Assembly (NCBI GenBank): GCA_963691655.1
Contig: OY829326.1
Span: forward strand, 137,534,998 to 137,598,997
From: Toxonevra muliebris
Taxonomy: Eukaryota; Arthropoda; Insecta; Diptera; Pallopteridae
DNA length: 64,000 bases
Direction of reading: 5' to 3'
Positions 43,960-56,174 of the stretch are shown here, piece after piece (within the stretch, counting starts at the first letter, position 1; each line of letters starts with the position of its first letter). The position numbers and the translations under genes are program-made. A model generated the notes under the pieces. It did not search any database. It worked only from the letters and a program-made list of their open reading frames with translations, and was not told where the DNA came from.

Positions 43960-44985
43960 TTTCTACTAAGGTTAAGTAGTTAATGGTCCATGTTAACCTG
44001 GTAATACTACAGGTATGTTTCGCTACCTAGGATCTTTTTACTTCCTCAAGGTAGTTTTGCTTATTGACCAATTTAATTGATGTAAGAGGGGCATCAATGG
44101 TGCAGGAAGGTGTTATATCGGTAAGCTGCGAGCCCTGTTTAGCTCACTTGTCGGCATTGAAGTTACCTGAAATACCCCTGTATCCAGGTACCCAATATAG
44201 GTGGACCTGCCTGTGACTCGACAAAAAGTTGAGTGAAGATCGGGAGTCAAAAACAAGCTTTGATGTAGTGAAAATACCCGCAAGGGACTTCTTGGCTGTC
44301 CGTGTAAATGCGAATATTCGTATCGAATGAATTGTTACAAATAATCTACTTGGACGCTTGATAAATAATCATTACTTCCGCTTGAAAGACGCTGCAATGG
44401 TCGGGAAGTCGGAAAGAGAGTCTGAGATCTAGCTTGCTAGAAAAGATGTCACAGCCGACTCTTTCCTCCAATTTGGACCTAACTGTATAGATGCCAATTG
44501 AATTGTCAGTGACCACCTCGTCATTTAACCATTCCACTCTACTAGGGGGGATATGAGTGAAGAACGTGTGGTTTAAATTAGGGATAGAGCAAATATAGTC
44601 TACGTTAGTTGGTATGAAAGTTTCGTGGAATCTTGGCATGGCACAGGTTTAACCGGGTCCAGCGAGTTAAAGCACTGAGTCTGGCAGCACAGCACTTTGC
44701 TTGTTGCTTAACCAGAAGTGAAGTTGCCAACCAATGAATGACCACGAAGGGAGCTTTCGTAGAGGTAGTACGAAGAGCCCCAGTAATCAATATGACTGCC
44801 GTTCTTCTAACCTTATCCAGTGGTTTAAGGTTAACCGCCTTTCCAGTGGCTGGCCACCAGAAGACGGATTCATAAAGAATATTAGGCTCGATCACTGCTG
44901 TGTAGAGCCAGGAAGTGATTCGAGGCTGAATATAGACGACATTAAAAGCAGAAGTTTTAAATGGGGTAAAAATAGTTTTCATAAA
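43960..44985 (-). mobile_element. Non-LTR retrotransposon fragment, RT thumb plus RNase H (LOA/R1-like)
   Basis: The minus strand reads ITSWLYTAVIEPNILYESVF, WWPATGK and KPLDKVRRTA (end of reverse transcriptase). It then shows RNase H: GIYTVRSKLEERVGCDIFSS, FRLPDHCSVFQAEV, RIYTDSQ and HLYWVPGYRGISGN in shifted frames down to about 44080. The first catalytic Asp, normally in YTDGSK, is replaced by Val. Several stops and frameshifts. This domain order is seen in LOA/I/R1-related elements; the fragment at 14.3-14.66 kb could be from a related family. Confidence 0.75.
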
Positions 44986-45247
44986 TTTTTAGAATTAAAA
45001 AAAAAATTGAAGGAATCGTTTCCCCACTATGAGACTAGGCTTACAATTTACAGAACTGAAAGTTATATTTTTGAGAATTTAAAGCACACAAAAAAAGATT
45101 TTAATCTTGAAACTTAAAAATAAAATTTAATAAAAAAGATTCTGATGTTTTTTTTTTGCATTGGATTATCAGAAAGTATATATAAAAATAACACAATTTA
45201 AAAAATTAAAATTGACGTATGTTTTAAAAAGTTATAAGCATTTAAAA

Positions 45248-45898
45248 TAGGGCTGTGCGATTAATCGTTTAACCAAGAAATCTGATTAATCAAAATGCTC
45301 GATTCTCCAATTATTCGATTAATTAAGATTTTGATTAATCAAAATTGAAATTATTCGATTAATCAAGATTCTGATTAATTGGAATAAAATTATTCGAACA
45401 AAATATTCAAACAATTTCTTTTTATTTCTTTTTGTTGGATTTTTTTTCAATACATTTTTCTTTGAGCCATATTTTGGCCAGCTTTTTTGATTTCTGAACC
45501 ACGGTGCCACGCTGGCAAATTTTTTTTTTTGCTTACGATCACAACATACTGTGCTTTGTAAATAATTCAACATGTATTATAGCAATTTTGGGAATCGAAC
45601 CAAAGGAAGATAGATCTCCAGTCATTTGATATTACCGCTGAGCGTGGTTGGGCAAAGTGCCACCGTTGCAGAAAATGGTTGCGTATAAAGCGCAAAGTAA
45701 AGTATTGAAAAAAATCCAACAAATTGGAAATAAAAAAAAAATTTTAGAATATTTTGTTCGAATAATTTTATTACAATTAATCAAAATCCTGATTAGTCGA
45801 ATAATTTCAATTTGGATTAATAAAAATTTGGATTAATCGAATAATTGATTAATCAATTATTCAGAATTCTTGATTAAACGATTAATCGCACAGCCCTA
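45248..45898. mobile_element. hAT-type foldback MITE, 651 bp
   Basis: Ends tagggctgtgcgattaatcg (from 45248) and its complement (to 45898) are flanked by a perfect 8-bp duplication atttaaaa (45240-45247 and 45899-45906). The arms pair for roughly 190 bp with scattered differences, built from many gattaatc motifs. The unique centre is about 45440-45700. Noncoding; ORFs of 60-80 codons on both strands arise from the inverted arms. Confidence 0.92.
45580..45660 (-). repeat. tRNA-like core inside the hAT-type MITE
   Basis: On the minus strand an A-box-like cgctcagcggtaat is followed, at tRNA spacing (about 43 bases), by a B box ggttcgattccc. Stems are poor, so this is not a functional tRNA; it may be a tRNA or SINE relic captured by the MITE. 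Confidence 0.35.
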
Positions 45899-46539
45899 AT
45901 TTAAAACGATAAAAAACTATAAACTATCAGAATTTTCGAAAACTCATATCTCATGAACGGCTTCACAAAAACAAAAATTTCAAAATGATCAAGTAAGCTT
46001 TTCTCACAGAATATAAAAAGATATCCAAGTTTCAGCCAAATCGGAAATGAGAATGAATTGCAGGATTTTTTGGCATGGGTTGCCCCATATACATGGTTAA
46101 AAGTGAAGTTATAAGCTCAGTTTAGTTGCTCTGAAAAGGCTCTCAATATATATATATATATAGGATTTTGTGAACCTTAACACAAAAGTCTCAGAGCCAA
46201 TGAGAAAATATCACCAGCTAATTGATTTTCATACCATTTCAATCTGTGCAAGTATAAACTTTCATAAATGTTTGCAGTAATTGTTGGTAGCTCTTAACCC
46301 ATGAGCGTCCGCCGATGCTATATGGTAATGTAATTTCACCAAACTTAATTATTCTAGATTGATTTTGGGAACCACCAAAGGCCAGTATACAAAATTGCAG
46401 AACTCTACGTCTTCTGGTTTCGCTCGTTACTATTGGATTAACCCATTTTGAACAAGTACCAGAACTAGCGTTTGGATTTTAAAAATTAGATTAGAATTAA
46501 AGAAAAATTACCACAAATGACTGACACCACATCAGATAA

Positions 46540-47240
46540 CACATGCCCCTGCAGGAAGAGGACTAGTATATTCCCGCGGTAAGGTATGCCTGTCATAAGA
46601 GGCGACTACTTAAATTAATATTACTAAAATATTACAAGGCTTTTATACGGAAATAATAAAAAGTGCAAGGCGTCAAAGGCTTGTCCCCAAAGCTTGTTCC
46701 TGCCGCTTCTTCACCCCGCTGCCAAATCAATTATGACTTGCACGGTTAATCGAAGTTGGCGACTTTAAAATAACAGTTTTTAAGCGTGTTTTTTTTTTAG
46801 ACGCCATAACAAACAAAGAACTCTGTAGACACTTTATCTTTTCCTGCCGACGGAAAAGCGAGCTGTCCATTGTCCACGCTTCATCATCGAAAGACTCGAG
46901 ATCACCGAAACATTTGGCGAAGTCCCTACAACATTGTGTCCTATATGTGTAACATGGCTCAGAAATGGCAATCTGTAAAAGCTGCACCAGCAAAAAGGAT
47001 GACAACACTTCATTTAACTGAGCGCCAAAGTCGCCGGAACGTAGTGGCCCAATCTCACAGTAGACGGTGACGAACTGGACCGACAAAAAAACAGACGATT
47101 GAGCAGTAATGTTCTAGAAAGTCCCCCGACGAAATACTTAACGGTTATTCGGACGAGAGGAGATTTTTAGCAGGGTGAAGTCTCGCACTGACTTCGGCTC
47201 TCAATGCTTTTGCTGCTCGTAAAAGAAAACATCAAATAAA
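46540..47240. other. Probable mobile-element fragment of unknown class
   Basis: ggtatgcctgtcataagagg (46582-46601) then cgactac resembles a motif I associate with insect non-LTR elements, but this is from memory. The 119-codon minus frame 47086-46727 was not recognised. Confidence 0.25.
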
Positions 47241-50200
47241 ACAAAACTGTTAATAGCCCAATTCTTTTAGAAGTTAAAAGTAGCGAAATTTTGAAAATAT
47301 ACATATATATTAGGTTAGATCAATTTTGTAAACCCCGTCATGTCAACGTTTTTTGAGAAGAGGGTAGACACATTTTGTTTGCTTTTTTAGCTTTTATCGA
47401 AATTGTATTAATTTCCAATACGGGAAAGAAATATATAGACAAAAGGTAGGTTCCTAAAAAGAAAAATTTAACTTTGCTCTGTTTTTCTAAAATCAATTGT
47501 TATAAAATATATTTTTTTAATTTTATAAAACTTAAGAAAAAAAATGTAAACCATTTTGCATTTACTTCCTTTTCGGCAAAAAAAAAAAACGCTCTCATGA
47601 TGGAAGTTACAAAAGTTTCCTGAATTTCGATCCACTCCAATATATATAGCAAAAATCACGCAGATGTTGGAAATGGGTTAAATTACTGACAATATCTTTC
47701 TTAATTCCCAACCTCTTCAGAGGTCTTTTGATTTTCATTAATCTGGTCATAATATGAACTTGAACGCTAATAAATTCACAAAATTAATTAAAACTTCATA
47801 TGCTCGTAGATTTAGTTAAGCGTTTCTTTTTTTATAGTATCTCAATATTAAAATTTACGTTGTACTCTAAAAGTGAAATTAATTTTTTTTCTCAGTACAA
47901 GTATAAACCAGCAATTTTCTTCGCAAGTGTTGCATGACGACTATAACAAAACCAGACAAAAGTAATCGCAAAAATAAAAACTCATTTCGATAAGTGAAGA
48001 GGGGGAGCAAAAAAAAGAAATAAAAAAAATTACACTTACAATGCACGCAAAAGTTTTATACCACAGTGAAATAAGAAAATACATAGTTTAGGCTTTAACT
48101 GATGAAAAAATACCCTGAATGAATTGGTCTTATTTTTATTTGAGAATATTCTAGTCTATTTGAGGCAAGTATGTGCATTGAAATGCGGTGTAGGTTAACA
48201 GTTTAATATCCCTGGATAAATAAAAGTGAAGTTCACGTTTTGGTGCATATAATCTTGCATTATTGCAAATACAAAATATTTCTGCACCTTGATGTATCCG
48301 AAGAACAAATTAGTACAAGATTTAGAAATATTTTGCATTTTTGCTATGAAGCAAAACTGTATGCATCAGTTTGTGAACTCCACTAATGTCAATTTTCCAG
48401 GGGTTTTGCTTCCTTGTGCGGATTTGGTAGAATATTTTAATGTGTTTTAGGTTTTGTTCCATAAGTTTATATCTGATTCTATATAGTAAATTTTAATGCA
48501 TATTTCTGAAAATAATATTATTAAACTCAACTACAATAGTTTATCCTTAAAATTCCCCTTGAAAAGTGATTGCAATTGTATACATATATATAAAGTCTTA
48601 TAGTCTGCACTGTCAATGGCACACGAGTAGGAGTAAATTAACTCCGGCACAATCTAGCTTGGCTTGAGCTTCTGGTTAAAAGTGATATAGTGAAAATTAT
48701 ACGAAACTTATCAGCAAAGACTTTGTCTGCGGTGGACAGACATCGGATTGAATGATTCAACACTTGCTGTATCCAACTCGCACAGAGCTCGTGTGAATCA
48801 GAGACTACTGGCGAAAAATACTTTATGTTGAAAATTGTAAATCTTCCTATCAATGTAAGAAAAAATAAAAATGTATGCAAATATATGCATTTAAAAATAA
48901 ACCCATCAGCAATACATAAACGGAAGAAGAACTAAAGAAAAACACATTAAATTAAAGGAGAATAACAATTCAATAACAATAATGCAGGAAGCAAGCAAGA
49001 AAAAAAAAAAACAAAAAAGACCTTAATAATAATAAAAAGAATGCGACGAAAAAATATGTACATATAATTGAAATACAAAAGATGTTGGTCGGTTGCAAAG
49101 AAGCTTGGCAAAATGCGAAAAAAGTAGTTTAAGTACTGCTAAAGTAGTACATACGCGTACGAGTTAAGCAGACTTGAATTTTGTTTTTAAATTTATAAAG
49201 AGCGCTTTTGAAGAAAGTAAAATACTTACAATAAATAATTAAAAAGAGAAAGGAGAGCAAAAATACATTTCTACGTGTATTGAAATTGATATAAGAAAAC
49301 AAAAAAAGTAAGTAAAAAAGAAAAAAGTAAAATAAAAACAAAACCAAATAACAGACACAAGTTTTTATGCAAGACCTAGAGATCAACGATAAATCGTAAC
49401 TTAAAAAAAAAAAAACAAAATACAAAGAGAATCAGAGAGGAAGAGTAAAAAGTCCGCAGGCGAGAGAGTGCCTGCCAATGTTGCCAACTTATAAGAACTG
49501 CATCGTACGACGTGATTTGAAGGGCAGGTGTATGTTTTTTTGTTTTGCCTTTTCTGCGAAAAAGCGCGAAAATTAAAAAAGAATGAAGTACTTGATATTT
49601 AAAATTGAACATTCGTAATGACAATTCAGGCTTCCATTGAATTTGGAAAAAAAAAATTCTAGATTAAAACTGTGTCTCATTATTGACACAATTGACATTT
49701 TCAAAAGTATTTAACTTGCAGAACTGTATATTAAAAACAAAGAATCATTATAAATGAAAATCGTAAATAAATATTGTGTTAATTAAATTTTAGAAATGAA
49801 AGTTTACATTGCGTCTGGAGGACCAGAAAATGAAACATTTTTATTGTATTATCACCGATGTGAACTCAACGACGTGTACGAAAACAACTTAAGTCTGATA
49901 GCAAAGAACATAGTGGATATTTACAAAACAAACAAAAAAAGTCCATTAGGCGCATCAGTGAGTGTTCTTCGGCAAAAACAAAGCCATATTGGCTGATGAT
50001 ACCGTTTGAGCAAAATTATTAATCCAGTTGATGCTAAAGGGGTCAATCAGCAGTTAGATAGAAAGTCCAGCATATCTGTAGTAGAAAAGTTTTTTTTGTT
50101 GAACAATTTTATTAGGTTTCAGTTGAATTATAGAAACAATATCTCAGGAGGCTCTATATTCATATCAAAGAATATTCTTGAAATTATGTCTCAAACTCAT

Positions 50201-50330
50201 AATTATAAATAATATATCAAAACTTATTTCAAAATGAAATGAACCAATTTGATATTTATTATAAATATAGCATTTGTTACAGTGCCACCTAACGGATTTT
50301 AAGACAGCGACGCAGGGTCTTAAGATATTT
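47241..50330. other. Intergenic AT-rich tract
   Basis: No gene supported. The plus-strand frames at 49796 and 50006 (66-68 codons) and the minus-strand frame at 48638-48880 have no recognisable domain. Runs of A and AT-rich simple sequence dominate. Confidence 0.4.
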
Positions 50331-50334
50331 CATA

Positions 50335-50800
50335 CAGCAGTAGAAATAATAGCAGAAAAAGGAACGGAAAAAGTAGTAGAAAATAGCAGTAAAAAAGTAG
50401 AAGAAAATGGTAGTTGAAAAGGTAGTAGGAAAAAGAATAGAAAATAGTATTAAAAATTGTTGTAAAAAAGTAGAAAAAGGTAGCAGAAAAAGTAGTAGAA
50501 AAATAGTTAAACATAGTAGTACAGAAATAGTAAAAATGGAGTAGAAAGAGTGGTAAAAATAATAATTAAAAATAGTAGTAGAAAAAATGTAAAAAGTAGT
50601 AAAAAATAGTAGTAGAAAGTAGTGGTACAAAATAAAAAGAAATTGCAGAAAAAATGTAATAAAAAGGTAGTAGAAAAAAAGTAGTAAAATAGTAGCAGAA
50701 AATATTAGTTGAAAAAGTAGTAGAAAATATTAGTTAAAAGGTAGTAGAGAAGTAGTAAAATATAGTAGTAGAATTAGTAGTAGTAAATAAAATTAAAGCA
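50335..50800. repeat. Purine-rich degenerate simple repeat (gtagtagaaaa)n
   Basis: The plus strand is almost pure purine plus T in variants of agtagaaaa and agtagtaaa over about 460 bp. The F/Y-rich ORFs on the minus strand come from this and are not genes. Confidence 0.85.
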
Positions 50801-51215
50801 TAGTACCACACCCACTAATTCAATAAACTGAAAAAATTTAGATTTTTAGTACCGTACCATAAATCGCCTAAGATATCTCATAATGGAAATTCAGGTTATA
50901 TGGAAGGTGCCACACCCCCTTTGTCAATCCCACCCATATTTTTATTGTACCATGGCATTGTCAATTCTCGTTATTGTACCAAATTTCTGTAGCGTGCTAT
51001 TAATGGTTCTTGAGATATATACAAAAAACTCATAGGATTGTATGGGAGATGCCACGCCTACTTTACTAAAAGCCTTTATGAATAGCTATGAGCCATCCTC
51101 CCCCCTAAGAAAATATATTCTGGAAATATGACTTCAATCGGTCTAGTTGTTCAGAAGTTACACGATGACATACACACAAAACTCTACGATCATATATATT
51201 AAGATATGTTAACGA
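50800..51215. mobile_element. Dispersed fly repeat, unknown class
   Basis: Contains ggaaggtgccacaccccctt, atgggagatgccacgcctac and tcaatcggtctagttgttca, then gaagttacacgatgac. Motifs of the type gccacgcccac...caatcggtct are, from memory, common in dispersed fly repeats. A related piece (gtatgggaggtggacgtggt) lies at 52004-52023. Confidence 0.4.
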
Positions 51216-51555
51216 ACTTTGTTTTTTTTTTTTTTGTTTAAAACATAATAGAATAGTTTTAAGTTTCATTGTAAACTCTACGGTCGGAACAAGAATTTAT
51301 TTCCGAACGATACAGCGAATTCGAGCAGCGATTGGGAGTACAAAATGAGGTACCTACAGCAATTAAATTAATTACATTATGCTCATGCTATTTCTTTTAG
51401 TTTACCTTCGGAAAGAAGCTGGAATTCTTTGTAGGGACTGGCAGGACCTGCGAAAAAGTGATAAAATAGAATGGTGATATACTTATACAAGGAAATACAA
51501 TTCCAAGCGCGTTCAGGCCACCATTATGTCTGATAATTTTCTTTATTTAAATGTA

Positions 51556-51765
51556 GACGACCTTGATAGTCTAATGGATAGTGCACTAGACTTTCATCCG
51601 GGGGTTCGGGTTCGATTCCCATCTTCGTGTGGTGGTTAGTTCTCAGCACCTTCTTATAGTCACTATCGATATGAAGTGTATGAGAATTATAAGAAAGTGA
51701 ATAAGTACACATCTTGGAAGGTAATGGCAAAATAACTAAGCTGATAAAAAAAAATGCCTAGCCAT
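51556..51765 (+). mobile_element. Candidate tRNA-derived SINE
   Basis: A box tagtctaatgg at 51567-51577 and B box ggttcgattccc at 51609-51620 have normal tRNA spacing; between them lies actagactttcatccggg, with a tRNA-Glu-like loop ctttcat. Acceptor and anticodon stems do not pair, so it is not a tRNA gene. An unrelated body follows and ends near an A run at 51748-51756. Target duplications were not identified. Confidence 0.45.
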
Positions 51766-52079
51766 CGCACAGTGGTTGAAAAGTGGATGAAAATCATTTT
51801 TTTTTCATTAGCTCCAATCTATGGGTTTTTTCTTCATTTTTTACTAATAAATATCTGAATCCGCCAAATTTATATATATTTTCAACTGAAAGTATTATCA
51901 TAGATGAGGATTAGAAAAAAAAAAATAGATTTTTGTTTTCTTTTTTTAAATTGGTTATTATCAGCGATGAAAAGAGAAATATTCATTGTTTTGCAATCAC
52001 GTTGTATGGGAGGTGGACGTGGTCATGGGCGGATTTTTTTTATTTTTGCTCCCTGACATTGTATTGACATGAGTAAGTT

Positions 52080-55000
52080 CTATATTAAAATTTGTAACTC
52101 TACGACGACTTTAAACTTTTGTTACAAGTCGGACAGGCCAAAAATATTAAATTATCTTCATAAGTTCAAAATGATTCTAATTGCGGGACGCTTTACTCCT
52201 CCAGTCGGTTCAATCAGTATTGAGCAATCACGAATTCACAGTTTTTCTTGGTTAGTAAAATAGCTCAGAGCTTTTTCTATCTGGAATTTTCGTTCTAAAA
52301 AATTTGTATTTACTTAAATGTTGGAAATTACAAATTTTAAAAATCTAATCTAAAATATGTCTAAATTCGCAAAGATCCGTTGCCTCCAATTTTTTATTAA
52401 GAACATGTTCTAATTTATTAATATATTACATAGTGGGCAAGGTAGAATTTCGCTCTAATTTGAACATGTCAAATTTTTAACTCCAATAAAGTGGACGCCA
52501 TTTACACAATTCTCGGAATTTTCAATTTAAGCTATAAACAGTTTTTAATAAAACGCTGTTTGGATATTTTGTTTCAGACGTTCTGGACCTGAGTTATCCT
52601 AGTTACTATTTGGTATCTTTTTTTGAGACCTTTGCTTCGATGCCCTCTACAATAAAAATAAATGATATGGAAAAAAAGTAAAAAATACAACTACTTAGTC
52701 TCTGGATTAATTTTTCAAATAAAAAAGAAAAAAAAAACGTTTCTAAAAACCATTTTTTTTTTATCTTCTATAGTTATTGAGGATATAAAAACTCAAAATA
52801 CAAAGATTTCAAAAAGATTAGTGTATTGGGCATTGTATATATCGTTACCTCTATTCTGCAATCACGTATCTTGATTCTTAACTGATTTTATACAATGTAA
52901 GCAAAAAAAATATATTTCGCCCAAAATGGAGATGCATGGTTGAAGAATAGAGGTAGCGATATGCAATCCAACAAAATCGTATTCTCGTGTACTTTCAATT
53001 CACTTTCGTTTTATACCTTGGAGTACTTATTAGATATCAGGAAGAAAATTTAGTCTTGGCCAATGCTATGTATTTATATAGATCTAATCTATGGAATTAT
53101 TAATTGTTAACCTTTTATTTGTAACTCGATACAATATTGCGATTTAATATTTCATCATGTAAGCACATATCAATCTTGAATTCTATAGAAAAATCTGGCA
53201 ATGCTGTTTACAACAAATATCACTTTTTATGGCGCTGACTCGTTAAACAAAACAAACAGACGTCAGAAAATAATTTGATTTTCACTCTCTTTCGTTGTAG
53301 CTGTTTGGCTTGAAGTTACTGTTAAGAGAAAACTTTATTGCAACTAATAATTTTTTCGCTCACTCTCACTCTCTCTCTCATTGCTTTGCCCTACACTCGC
53401 GTATATGAAGGAAACTACAATATACGTAAATAATAATAAAATTCCAGCTCATTCTCAGTCACGATGAATTTAAATCTTTTGCTTATTTTACCTTCAGAAT
53501 TTTTTTTTCATAAAATTCATTTATATAGGTAGGTATTAATATTTCGTATTTCCTTCATTTATATTTGCATAATTTTTTTTTGTTCACATTTCGTTTTTGC
53601 TTATTTTCTTTAATTATATCCCAATCATTAATTTGGTTGCATTGCATCTAGGTGCATAAATTTCTGTTTATTTGTTTTTCTACAGAATCTCAAAAAGTTT
53701 CTCACACATACACACATTGTTTATCGTCTCGTCTCATTATTACAACAAACAATATAATGTTGCTTTTATTGTTGTTGTTGTTATTATTACTCATGCTCAT
53801 TTGTGTCGTTTTACGATATCTACTAATAGTAACCTAAATTATCTTTATGCCTCTTTTCTATTTTGTTGACTTTTATTACGCTTTTTTTTGTGGAAGCTTC
53901 AGGCGGCATGGAGCTAGTTGAACAAAAAAAAAATGTCTCTTTCTTTATAAAAAAAAAAAGCAAGATAATTTGATAAAACCCTCGTTTTCTTTTCTTTACT
54001 TTTCTTTAAAGTTGTTGAAATTCTTTGGAATTTATTGCAAGATTTATCATCACTACTACTCACAACGTGGGGAAGTTGATTGGTGGGTACTTTTTTTCCT
54101 TTCCTTTCCTTTCAATTTATATTGTGTGTATTATGCACTCGTATGTACAACAATTTATATGAAATGCACTGCTTTGTTTGCGCTGGAATTAATATGATGA
54201 CGATGTTGTGGAAAATAATGTACTTGTTGATATGCTGCATATGTTCCCCCCTCCTCGTCTACTTTTCGTCCACTGTTTCTTTCCATTTGATCGGTTTCAT
54301 TAAAAATAATGGCATGTATAAATTACTTTTGACCCTGTAGTGTCTACGTTACACAGAATGTGATTTGAATATTTCATTGCTTTTTCATTAGGCTTAAATG
54401 TGAAATCAGAAATTTAAGTTTTCATCTTTTAAGATAGGAACGAATATTTCTGTTGAATCTTTATTGATGGAAAGCATAAAAGAATTTCAAGTGAAAAATA
54501 TAAGTCGAAACAAGTGGGATTTCTAAAGCAATTTTTACTGAGACCAAATTTGGAAATAGCAGTTAATCGAAAAAATCTAATTAAAACTTACAGTACTATA
54601 ATCTTCTATTGCAAGGTGCGAAAAAAATCATTCACAAATATTTTAAAATATATTAATTTTACTAATACACGCTTGTTCTAGATAATCGTTCAAGGAAAAA
54701 TGAGAAAGGAACCAATAAATAAATTCATACATTCGCATGGTATGAATGACTTATTCTTTACCAATTCTAATTAGTTAAAAAAAAACCTTTCCAAGTATTA
54801 GAAAATACATTTTTTTATTGTTCTTTTAACCCTTTTCAAGGTACTACAACCAATGATAGCTCTTGCTTTGAGCGCGAGCCTCAATTAGTAAGGCAAATTA
54901 CAGTCAATGGAGATTTGATCGTCCTCTTTTGTAGTGATGGAAACTGTCGAGTGATTTCAACTATTGAAAGGTTGAATGAATGATTTTAACGATCGAAAAG

Positions 55001-55180
55001 TTTGTTCAGTCGAATTCATTTATTTTCACATTTGGCCTACAGAGAAATTTTTTTTTGGCATATTTAACTAATCGCAAAAAATCGTTCATTTATTCAAAAA
55101 AATTACTCGAGTGATTTTTTCACAACTATCGAATGAATGGAGATTTTTTAACTATCGAATAGTTATTTGATAGTTACCAT
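52080..55180. other. Intergenic AT-rich tract
   Basis: No gene supported. Notable only for a short inverted repeat (tatcgttacctctattctgc near 52837 with gaatagaggtagcgata near 52946) and ct-rich stretches near 53356-53380. Confidence 0.4.
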
Positions 55181-55189
55181 TACTACTAT

Positions 55190-56170
55190 TTTACACATTC
55201 TATCACCATTGCTGGAATAGAATACTTTCCTAGGCGGTGAGTTTTCCAATGCGCTTAACATGAGCCAGCGAAGTCGCTCGATTTTTAGGCGGTTGACTAT
55301 GTTAGTATATGTACAGAGCTCTTGGTTCCATTTTCTTCGATACACGTCGTCCAAGCGGACCAAGTATATTCCTCTCGAATGCATCTCAAAAGCTTTCCAT
55401 CAATCATCAATGGGCATCATCGTCTACAACTCAGCACCATGTATTACGATGAGAAAGATGAGGGACTTATAGAGGTTCTACTTCTCAGTGAGTCCGTAGT
55501 AGCACTTGTTGCCAAGAGTTATTCTTTGTTTGATCTCAAGGCTGACATTGTTTAAGCTGTTAACACTGGATTTCAGATGTATGGCTTCGAATGCATAATT
55601 CTCAACATTTTATACAAAATCTTTGTTACTTAACAAAAGGTATTTCGTTTTATCTTTACTGATAAACCCACTGGTCAAAACACCTTTTTCAGGTTGGAGA
55701 ATACAGCGCGTTGATGCCAATCACATTGCCTTAACTTTTACCGCGCTGGTTCTCGCCACTGTCAAACGCTAATGATCTTTTAGGGATACCAAAACCATAC
55801 ATTGTGGCATCCAAGTGATCCCTAAGCGGGCGGCCTTATATGCAGCTTAATAATCAATAATTGACTTACCAGGTCTGAAGCCACACTGATAAAAGGTTCA
55901 ATTAGTTTTTTGACGATGAGCTTTAGTCTTTCACACACAACGCTCGATAGAAGCTTGACGGAAATCTTGGGATCGCACACTTTTATCCGATCAAATTTTG
56001 TATAAAAGCTCGTGCATGCGGTTTGTAACCTATTCGCCCATGTAGTAGTGGAATTATTGCCATCATTGCCATGCAACAGATGCGAGGACCATTCCCTCCA
56101 TAACCTCATCATACCAGATATCAGTCTTCGTTGGGTCTTCAAACAGTTAATAAGGCATTTAATTTTTAAA
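55190..56170 (-). mobile_element. RTE-like non-LTR retrotransposon, decayed reverse transcriptase
   Basis: The minus strand from about 56000 reads VCERLKLIVKKLIEPF, then in another frame YQCGFRPGKSIIDY (reverse transcriptase motif). It jumps to NNVSLEIKQRITLGNKCYYG (about 55545) and LYKSLIFLIVIHGAEL, then to IVNRLKIERLRWLMLSALE and PPRKVF (about 55300-55210), the usual C-terminal pattern. The segment with the YADD catalytic box is missing between the first and second parts. Many stops; clearly dead. Confidence 0.75.
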
Positions 56171-56174
56171 CAAA

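Noticed and set aside
46727..47086. 119-codon minus-strand ORF
   Set aside because: No recognised domain and no supporting structure around it; kept only as part of a possible element fragment.
50289..50630. 113-codon F/Y-rich minus-strand ORF resembling a membrane protein
   Set aside because: Entirely produced by the (gtagtagaaaa)n simple repeat.
51556..51630. A functional tRNA-Glu gene
   Set aside because: Boxes A and B are good, but acceptor and anticodon stems do not pair.
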